Source: Verrucomicrobium sp. BvORR106
GTDB taxonomy: Bacteria; Verrucomicrobiota; Verrucomicrobiia; Verrucomicrobiales; Verrucomicrobiaceae
DNA length: 64,000 nt
Assembly: GCF_000739655.1 (NCBI RefSeq)
Contig: NZ_BATR01000164.1
Span: 1 to 64,000, forward strand
Direction: 5' to 3'
Part shown: one piece after another, positions 24,653-30,954 of the stretch
Layout: each line of letters begins with the position of its first letter
Position numbering within the stretch: the first letter of the stretch is position 1
Translations under genes and position numbers: made by a program
Notes under the pieces: model-generated
The model's database searches: none
The model's input: only the letters and a program-made list of their open reading frames with translations
Told to the model about the DNA's origin: nothing

Positions 24653-25011
24653 ACGCAGAACCCAAACCAACCGTCACGCTGTATCGCCCTGTCGGTCCCG
24701 CAGAGTTGGAACTGATCTCGGCATCGGCCTGGAAGCGCTTCCCGCCCCGCCTCCCAGACCAGCCGATCTTCTACCCAGTGCTCAATGAGGCCTATGCGGC
24801 ACAAATTGCCCGGGACTGGAATGTCGCAGCCTCTGGCTCGGGACATGTCCTGAAGTTCGAGATCGACGCCGAGTACATCTCCCGATTCGACCGACAGATT
24901 GTGGGTGGCTCACAGCACGAAGAACTCTGGGTTCCGGCCGAAGAGCTGGAAGAGTTCAATGACCACATCGTAGGCACCATTGAAGTGGTCGCCAACTATG
25001 GCCCCCAATAA
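24649..25011 (+). CDS. Small 'ADP-ribosylation/crystallin J1'-type protein
   Basis: A 120-residue cytosolic protein with a conserved look: TVTLYRPVGPAELELI (8-23), FPPRLPDQPIFYPVLNE, AAQIARDWN, and ELWVPAEELEEFNDHIVG near the end. Similar bacterial proteins are commonly annotated 'ADP-ribosylation/crystallin J1', a label inherited from neighbouring glycohydrolases rather than from biochemistry. I recognise no catalytic motif. Its start overlaps the PARG remnant stop (ATGA), and its end overlaps the next glycohydrolase by 14 bp, so it is firmly part of the operon. It could be an ADP-ribose-binding partner or a small ART-like domain; this is open. Confidence 0.65.
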   Translation: MNAEPKPTVTLYRPVGPAELELISASAWKRFPPRLPDQPIFYPVLNEAYAAQIARDWNVAASGSGHVLKFEIDAEYISRFDRQIVGGSQHEELWVPAEELEEFNDHIVGTIEVVANYGPQ

Positions 25012-26065
25012 CATCCCGGTCGTTGAACGCCTGCAGGGTCTCGTGGTGGGAGCCTCGCTGGGCGATGCCTTGGGCCTTCCTTCGGAAGGACTCTCCCGAC
25101 AGCGCATCGCCCGGCTCTGGCCAGGGCCGCTCACGCATCGCTTCATCGCAGGACGGGGCATGGGCAGTGATGATACCGAGCACCTCGTCTTCACCGCCCT
25201 GGCCATCCTGAAGTGCCGGGGAGACACTAAGTTGTTTCAAACAACTCTGGCCAGACATTTGCGATGGTGGCTGCTGCTCCTGCCTGCTGGAGTCGGGCTC
25301 GCCACCGCGCGCGCCCTGGTCAAACTCTGGCTGGGATGGAAACCGGGACGAAATGGCGTCTTCTCCGCCGGCAATGGACCTGGCATGCGCAGCAGCGTCA
25401 TCGGCGCCGTTCTGCCTGGATCACCAGACCTGATAATACTGTACGTCACCGCATCCACGCGGCTGACTCACACGGATCCCAAGGCCCTCACCGGAGCCTT
25501 GGCCCTGGCCCATTCCGCCGCGTGGATCCGGGCGGCAGACACGCCCTTGGAGGAATTGTTTCTCACGTGGGAAAGTCTCAGCATAGATCAAGAATGGCGT
25601 AACGCCGTGTCATTGATCCAAAGCTGCCATGGAGCACAAGTATCTGTTTCCGAATTTGCCGCTCGCTTTGGCTGCACCCGACGTGTGTCTGGATACATCT
25701 ACCACAGCGTTCCAATTGCCCTTTATGCCTGGCTCCACCATCGCGGCAACTATTCGGACACGCTTACCGAGGTGGTTCGTTGCGGCGGCGATACCGACAC
25801 GGTTGCTGCCATGGCCGGAGCCCTGGCTGGCCTTGACGTTGGCATCCATGGCATCCCCACCCCATGGAGAAAAGGTTGGTGCGACTGGCCGACAACTCAA
25901 GAGTATCTGCTTGATCTAGGCAGACATCTGGCCGCATTTGACCCGAGTTCTCCATCGGCGTCCATTCCAGACAAACCGCATTGGGCCCTGGTGCTGCCAC
26001 GGAATCTCTTGTTCCTATTTGTGGTACTCTGCCACGGATTCCGTCGGCTCTTGCCGCCGTACTGA
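24998..26065 (+). CDS. ADP-ribosylglycohydrolase 2 with hydrophobic tail
   Basis: A 355-residue ADP-ribosylglycohydrolase, clearly diverged from the one at 22948. Motifs: GLVVGASLGDALG (14-26), GSDDTEH (56-62), and GGDTDT with metal aspartates D265 and D267, then VAAMAGALAG. Between them is a longer helical insert (LLLLPAGVGLATARALVKLW). The last about 28 residues (ALVLPRNLLFLFVVLCHGFRR, then LLPPY) are strongly hydrophobic and could anchor it to the membrane or pack against a partner; ordinary DraG enzymes lack this. The start at 24998 overlaps the previous gene by 14 bp. Two distinct glycohydrolases in one operon suggest two different ADP-ribosyl linkages. Confidence 0.8.
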   Translation: MAPNNIPVVERLQGLVVGASLGDALGLPSEGLSRQRIARLWPGPLTHRFIAGRGMGSDDTEHLVFTALAILKCRGDTKLFQTTLARHLRWWLLLLPAGVGLATARALVKLWLGWKPGRNGVFSAGNGPGMRSSVIGAVLPGSPDLIILYVTASTRLTHTDPKALTGALALAHSAAWIRAADTPLEELFLTWESLSIDQEWRNAVSLIQSCHGAQVSVSEFAARFGCTRRVSGYIYHSVPIALYAWLHHRGNYSDTLTEVVRCGGDTDTVAAMAGALAGLDVGIHGIPTPWRKGWCDWPTTQEYLLDLGRHLAAFDPSSPSASIPDKPHWALVLPRNLLFLFVVLCHGFRRLLPPY

Positions 26066-26189
26066 CTCCCGCCACGCGCCCCCAGCATCACCGTCTCACA
26101 CGGCCCTTCATACCTGACTTAATAGTCATGGAACCTGCGAAGGCAGAGTTTTCTCCATTCCAGAACTCACGCCATCGTGCCACCTCCCC

Positions 26190-26639
26190 ATGCAACTCAT
26201 GCTCTTCACCGGCATCCCGGCCTCAGGCAAGTCGTTGTTTTACAAGCAACGGTTTGCTGACACGCACGTCCGCATCAACCTCGACATGCTGCGCACCCGG
26301 CACCGGGAGTCCATCCTCTACCGCGCCTGCCTGGAAGGCAAGGCCCAGATGGTCGTGGACAACACGAACCTCACCCGGGCAGCCAGGGCGGACTACATCC
26401 GGAGGGCACGGCTCAACCACTTCTCCATTCATGGGTACTTCTTTGATGCCGATGTGGAAGAGGCGCTGCGACGCAACACCACCCGCATCGGCATGGCCCG
26501 GGTGCCGGAAGTGGCCATCCTGACCGCCGCCAAGAACCTCGAACCGCCTTCGTACGATGAAGGCTATGATCAATTGAGCGTCGTCCGCATCGAAGCAGGC
26601 TCGTTCATCGTGGAGGAATATGCTTGTGAGATTCGATGA
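26190..26639 (+). CDS. P-loop polynucleotide-kinase-like protein
   Basis: A 149-residue single-domain P-loop kinase. Walker A is GIPASGKS (8-15), and VVDNTNLT (55-62) with ARADYIRRAR is the DxTN signature of the T4 PNK / Zeta-toxin-like AAA_33 group. A lid arginine-rich helix (EEALRRNTTRIGMARVPE) follows. Such proteins phosphorylate 5'-OH RNA or DNA ends or small sugars. With KptA in the same cluster, 5'-end repair of RNA is a reasonable inference. A 124-bp gap separates it from glycohydrolase 2, so it may have its own promoter. A terminator-like hairpin lies 38 bp downstream. Confidence 0.75.
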   Translation: MQLMLFTGIPASGKSLFYKQRFADTHVRINLDMLRTRHRESILYRACLEGKAQMVVDNTNLTRAARADYIRRARLNHFSIHGYFFDADVEEALRRNTTRIGMARVPEVAILTAAKNLEPPSYDEGYDQLSVVRIEAGSFIVEEYACEIR

Positions 26640-26676
26640 TCTTGAAAACAAAATGCGGGCTTTGGAAGCCCTGGAC

Positions 26677-26703
26677 GACGCCCGGTTCATGCCGGGCGTC
26701 TTT
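26677..26703 (+). terminator. Terminator of the ADP-ribose/RNA cluster
   Basis: GACGCCCGG (26677-26685) and CCGGGCGTC (26692-26700) form a perfect 9-bp stem with loop TTCATG, followed by TTT. The U-run is short, but stem stability and position after the kinase gene support termination. Confidence 0.6.
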
Positions 26704-26726
26704 GCGGTGGCGCGTGCATTTCATCA

Positions 26727-26813
26727 GTCCCGGAGGGACGTCGGACAGTAGCCGGTGGTGACAACCACCGGACCACCTCCTACCCTACCACCCGCGTCCC
26801 GGAGGGACGCCGG
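26727..26813. repeat. REP module, left of RAYT
   Basis: Three palindromic units: GTCCC-GGA-GGGAC (26727-26739), CCGGTGGT-GACA-ACCACCGG (26752-26771) and CGTCCC-GGA-GGGACG (26795-26809). The same module occurs inverted at 27306-27392, on the other side of the RAYT pseudogene, which is the arrangement of a REP/RAYT unit. Confidence 0.75.
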
Positions 26814-26821
26814 ATCGGCCC

Positions 26822-27264
26822 CTACCACAAATGGCGCTCATCGTACGCCACCATCCCCGCTTGCAGCATCTCAACGTACTCTTCTTGAAACGACTTTACC
26901 CGGTGATGCTTGTCCTGATTCTGGACCGGGCCACGCGTTCCAGATGAGACGGACTAACGGAGAACGCTCCATATCCCTCCTGCCAGGCAAATCCCGCCAG
27001 ACGCAGTTCCTCGTGTATCCATCGTGAAGACACGCTCTTCATTCGTTGCACAACGTCGGCGAGACAATGCGTGGCCCTTAGGCCGATCAGTGCATGGAGA
27101 TGATCCCCCATTCCTCCAATCATATGAGGAAACACGTTCTCTGCCGTGAGTACTCCACCAATGTACTCATGAACACGAGGCCGAGGCGTTGGGGCAAGCC
27201 ACGGTTCACGATTTTTGGTGCTGAAGACAACGTGAACATGGAAAGCCAGATGCGTTGACGGCAT
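26822..27264 (-). pseudogene. Frameshifted REP-associated transposase (RAYT, Y1_Tnp)
   Basis: A single-strand DNA transposase of the IS200-like REP-associated (RAYT) family. From ATG 27264 the frame gives MPSTHLAFHVHVVFSTKNRE, the HUH motif GDHLHALI, and the tyrosine region SSRWIHEEL ... FAWQEGYGAFSVSPSHLE. After about residue 110 it runs out of frame near 26924, giving VARSRIRTSITG and a stop. The expected tail (QNQDKHHRVKSFQEEYVE, then LQAGMVAYDERHLW) continues in another frame to a stop at 26822. A 4-nt deletion, where two codons such as Tyr-Ile should stand, explains the shift. Inverted REP modules flank it. It is presumably inactive, though a sequencing error cannot be excluded. Confidence 0.8.
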
Positions 27265-27305
27265 CCGGCAATTTTGGCGCACAATCCATCCAATCGCAAT
27301 CCGAT

Positions 27306-27392
27306 CCGGCGTCCCTCCGGGACGCATTGAGCCTGAGACCAATAATCCGGTGGTTGTCACCACCGGCTACATTCCGACGTCCCTCCGGGACG
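27306..27392. repeat. REP module, right of RAYT (inverted copy)
   Basis: Units CGTCCC-TCC-GGGACG (27310-27324), CCGGTGGT-TGTC-ACCACCGG (27347-27366) and CGTCCC-TCC-GGGACG (27378-27392) are the reverse complement of the left module, in matching order. Spacing between units is similar on both sides. Confidence 0.75.
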
Positions 27393-27481
27393 AGCATCGA
27401 TGTCAGCATGGGCATTTGCATCCGCCTCCCCCTCCACACCCCACTGCAACACCCCGCCCTTCCACATCGTTAGACCGTCGT

Positions 27482-28414
27482 ATGCGTTTTCTCCCGCCCG
27501 CCTTCAACATCCTCGCCCTCTCCGGCCTGCTAACCACCATCGCACCTTCAGCCGACACGCCCCCCACCACAACTCCCACCCCCACCACAGCAACCTCACC
27601 CGCCCCTGCAAAACCCAAATCCAAGGACTACGTCGACACCCTTGGCGAAGGCCTGCAGCCCACCCGCTCCATCACGTACAAGACCATCGGAGATCGCCAG
27701 CTTCAGCTTCACATCTTTGAACCCGCTGGCTTCAAAACCACAGACAAGCGCACCTGCTACATCACCATTCACGGCGGCGGCTGGGGCGGCATGACACCCG
27801 CGCGCATGTTCCCCTTTGCAGCCCATTTCACCAAGCTCGGCATGGTGGGTATCAGCGTTCAATACCGCCTCTACAACGCCAAAACCCAGACGACGGTCTT
27901 CGATTGCGTTAAAGACGCCCGCTCGGCAGTGCGATACGTCCGCGCTCACGCTGCGGAACTCGGCATTGATCCCAATAAGATCATTGTCAGCGGGGGTTCC
28001 GCCGGCGGGCATCTCGCCGCAGCCACCGCCTTCTTTGACGGCATCAACGAAACCGGTGAAGACACATCGGTCTCCTGCAAGCCCAACGCGCTGGTGCTGC
28101 TCTTCCCCGTGATCGACACTTCTGCCGAAGGCTATGGCAATGCCAAGGTCGGGAAGGACTGGCAGACCATCTCCCCCGCCCACCAAGTCACTCCCGGAGC
28201 ACCACCCACTCTGGTCTTCCATGGCACCGGCGATACCGTGACGCCCTTCAAAGGAGCCAAAGCTTTCCACGAAGCCATGATTAAGGCTGGCAACCGCTGC
28301 GAACTCGACATCAACGAAGGCGGTGCCCACGGCTACTTGATGCGCACCAAGCCGCTCTACGATGACACCCAAACCAAGACGGAAGCTTTCCTCCGCTCAC
28401 TCGGTCTGCTTTGA
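27482..28414 (+). CDS. Secreted alpha/beta-hydrolase esterase
   Basis: A 310-residue exported esterase of the BD-FAE/hormone-sensitive-lipase-like group. A signal peptide (about 1-24) is followed by a Thr/Pro/Ala-rich linker (about 25-55). The oxyanion motif HGGGWGG (about residues 96-102) and nucleophile elbow SGGSAGG (about 170) are present, with a late acidic position in GTGDTVTPF and the catalytic His in GGAHGYL near the end. Such enzymes remove acyl groups from polysaccharides such as acetylated xylan. The frame extends upstream into the REP module, but ATG 27482 starts the signal peptide. The following 167 bp hold no gene. Confidence 0.78.
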   Translation: MRFLPPAFNILALSGLLTTIAPSADTPPTTTPTPTTATSPAPAKPKSKDYVDTLGEGLQPTRSITYKTIGDRQLQLHIFEPAGFKTTDKRTCYITIHGGGWGGMTPARMFPFAAHFTKLGMVGISVQYRLYNAKTQTTVFDCVKDARSAVRYVRAHAAELGIDPNKIIVSGGSAGGHLAAATAFFDGINETGEDTSVSCKPNALVLLFPVIDTSAEGYGNAKVGKDWQTISPAHQVTPGAPPTLVFHGTGDTVTPFKGAKAFHEAMIKAGNRCELDINEGGAHGYLMRTKPLYDDTQTKTEAFLRSLGLL

Positions 28415-28581
28415 GGGTCAGATTCTCGGCAGCGCATCCAAATCCAAAACTCTGGAATTTTGGATCTATCGTAACCAGCCCTGCGGTGTGATCGTCTCAT
28501 GCAGGACGAGGGGGGAAATGGCGGGCCAGCCTGGCAGCCACTCCCCGTTTCGAGCACCACCTTTTCCCGTTCTGCCCTGCC

Positions 28582-30858
28582 ATGAAGTTCCCCACCCCCA
28601 AGGTTCCCGTCCTTCTCCTCACCGCGGCCGCGGCTCTGCCCTGGACCAGCCTCCGCGCCGACGAAATCGAGGACAAGTTTCGCCAGTTCGACCGCGATTC
28701 TGACGGAAAGATCACCGGGGACGAGTTCAACGGCGAGGTCTACCTCCCCAAGCTGGATCTGAACAAAGACGGCACCCTCACCCTGGAGGAGTCCCGAGCG
28801 GCCCTCGCCCTCTGGCAGCTGGCCAAGAAGAAGAAGGCGAAGGACGAAACTCCTGCACAAACCTCCCCTGCGGAAGCGGCCACAGGTCCCCGATTGGAGA
28901 AGCTCTTCAAGCGGCTGGACCGCAACGGCGACGGACAACTGGACTCCCAAGAGCTGCCCCAGGCAGAATGGCGCACCCGGTTGGATGCCAATGGCGATGG
29001 CTTGGTCTCCAAGGAGGAAGCCCGCCAGAAGGTGAGGCTCATTTTCCAGAACGGCCAGGACCCCGGTGACACTCCACCCCCACCACCTGTGGAGCTCGAC
29101 AAGACGCTCACGGAAGGCCCCCTGGTTCTCAAAGCCAGCGATCACCTCGTGGGACACCTCATCCCAGATCTCACGCTCACTCTTGCCGACGGCAGCCCCC
29201 AGCGGCTTAGCGACTACAAGAAGTCCAAGGCCATCGTGTTGGCATGGTTCAGCGCCTCCTGCCCCCTCAGCGGCAAACTCGGCCCGGAGCTCGCCCGATT
29301 GCAGAAAGATTGCGCCAAGGACAACGTCGCCTTCCTGCTGGTGAACGCCATCCCCACGGACACCCCGGAGGACATCAAAGCCTTTGCCACGAAGTTCGGT
29401 CTCACCGCACCACTGGTGCATGACAAATCACTGGCCATTTCCCAGGCGCTGAAAGCCACCGTAACCACTGAGGTGTTCCTCCTGGATGCCGCCCGCACCC
29501 TCACGTATCGCGGCGCCATCAACGATCAGTACGGTCTGGGCTATCAACTGGAGGCTCCCCGCAAACAGTTCCTGCGCGATGCTCTCGCCTCCCTCCTGCG
29601 CGGTGAATCGCCCTCCATCGCCGCCACCACAGCACCTGGGTGCGCATTGGATCTGGATGCCGCCAAGCCCGATGTTGCGGCCAACGCGGCACCCGCCCAA
29701 TCCTCCTATCATCGTGATATTTCCCGTATCCTCCAGGCCAACTGCGTGGAATGCCATCGCAAGGATGGTCTGGCCCCCTTCAGCCTCGAGACCTACGCCG
29801 ACGTCATTAAGAATGCCGGCATGATCAAGAAGCAGGTGACCCGCGGTGCCATGCCGCCATGGTTCGCCGCGCCCACCACTTCCACCCACGACACGCCCTG
29901 GGCCAACGACCGTTCCTTGAACGATCAGGACAAGTCCACACTCCTATCCTGGCTGGAGTCCGGCCGCCCTCAGGGAGACATTGCAGACGCCCCCCTACCC
30001 CGGAAGTTCCACAGCGGCTGGTCCATCGGCGAGCCCGACGCGATCTTCCAGCTGGGCCAACCCATCAACATCAAGGCGGAGGGCACCATGCCCTATCAGA
30101 ATGTCACCGTGCCAACCAACTTCCCTGAAGACCGCTGGGTGCAGTCCTACGAGATCGTTCCCACCGACCGCGGTGTCGTCCACCACGTGATCGTGAAGGT
30201 CGTGGAGAAGGGCAAGTCCGGCACCAAGGATGAAGATCGTGCCGAGCGCGAAGGCTACTACGCCGCCTACGTCCCTGGAAACAGCTCCCGCATTCTGCCA
30301 GAAGGCTTTGCCAAGAAGCTCCCCGCGGGAGCCACCCTGCATTTCCAGATCCACTACACCCCCAATGGCAAGGCCACCCAGGACCAGTTGAAAATTGGTT
30401 TCAAGTTTGCCCCCCAGCCGCCTCAGTATGTGGTGCACGTGAACGCAGTGGCCCAACCCCGGCTCAACATCCCGGCAGGCGAGGCCAATCACGTGGAAAC
30501 CGCCCAGCAGAAGCTTCCCTTTGACATGATGATGACCGCCTTCATGGCGCACATGCACGTACGGGGCAAGGCGTTCAAATACGAGGTCACCTACCCAGAT
30601 GGCAAACAGGAGGTGTTGCTCGATATTCCCCGCTACGACTTCAACTGGCAACTCGCCTACAACCTGGCCCAGCCCAAGCTGATTCCCCGCGGCAGCATCG
30701 TCAAGGTAACCGCCGTTTACGACAACAGCACCGGCAACCCCGCGAATCCCGACCCGACCAAGAGCGTGCGCTGGGGTCAGCAGACTTTCGACGAGATGAT
30801 GATCGGCTACGTGGAGCACTATGTGCCCTACGTCGCGCCCAAAGTGGCCGGCCGTTGA
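28582..30858 (+). CDS. EF-hand/redoxin/cytochrome/Cu-monooxygenase-like protein
   Basis: A 758-residue exported protein of unusual design. Signal peptide about 1-26. Four EF-hand loops are visible: DRDSDGKITGDE and DLNKDGTLTLEE near residues 39-70, DRNGDGQLDSQE and DANGDGLVSKEE near 113-150. A thioredoxin-like redoxin domain follows (about 190-340), whose active site FSASCPLSGK has Cys-x-x-Ser rather than CxxC. Then come a haem-binding CVECH (about 387-391) and a C-terminal copper ascorbate-dependent monooxygenase-like region with HHVIVKV, HFQIHYTPNG and AHMHVRG. It precedes the DUF1549/DUF1501 pair by 97 bp, suggesting periplasmic electron transfer with them. Substrate unknown. Confidence 0.72.
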   Translation: MKFPTPKVPVLLLTAAAALPWTSLRADEIEDKFRQFDRDSDGKITGDEFNGEVYLPKLDLNKDGTLTLEESRAALALWQLAKKKKAKDETPAQTSPAEAATGPRLEKLFKRLDRNGDGQLDSQELPQAEWRTRLDANGDGLVSKEEARQKVRLIFQNGQDPGDTPPPPPVELDKTLTEGPLVLKASDHLVGHLIPDLTLTLADGSPQRLSDYKKSKAIVLAWFSASCPLSGKLGPELARLQKDCAKDNVAFLLVNAIPTDTPEDIKAFATKFGLTAPLVHDKSLAISQALKATVTTEVFLLDAARTLTYRGAINDQYGLGYQLEAPRKQFLRDALASLLRGESPSIAATTAPGCALDLDAAKPDVAANAAPAQSSYHRDISRILQANCVECHRKDGLAPFSLETYADVIKNAGMIKKQVTRGAMPPWFAAPTTSTHDTPWANDRSLNDQDKSTLLSWLESGRPQGDIADAPLPRKFHSGWSIGEPDAIFQLGQPINIKAEGTMPYQNVTVPTNFPEDRWVQSYEIVPTDRGVVHHVIVKVVEKGKSGTKDEDRAEREGYYAAYVPGNSSRILPEGFAKKLPAGATLHFQIHYTPNGKATQDQLKIGFKFAPQPPQYVVHVNAVAQPRLNIPAGEANHVETAQQKLPFDMMMTAFMAHMHVRGKAFKYEVTYPDGKQEVLLDIPRYDFNWQLAYNLAQPKLIPRGSIVKVTAVYDNSTGNPANPDPTKSVRWGQQTFDEMMIGYVEHYVPYVAPKVAGR

Positions 30859-30954
30859 GCCCCACCGAGCTGCATCACCAGAAATTGTCCTTTTCTCTGT
30901 GCAACTCCCGGAGCAATCCGCGGTTGTACAGGGTAACCACTGCCTGCCCGTGCC

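Noticed and set aside
21795-26639. Cluster read as a complete toxin-antitoxin or anti-phage system
   Set aside because: No ADP-ribosyltransferase toxin, nuclease or other effector is visible; the genes are mostly reversal, repair and recycling enzymes, so a defence label would be unsupported.
26727-27392. Possible CRISPR-like spaced repeats
   Set aside because: Units are palindromic REP hairpins in inverted modules around a RAYT gene; spacing is irregular and there are no cas genes.
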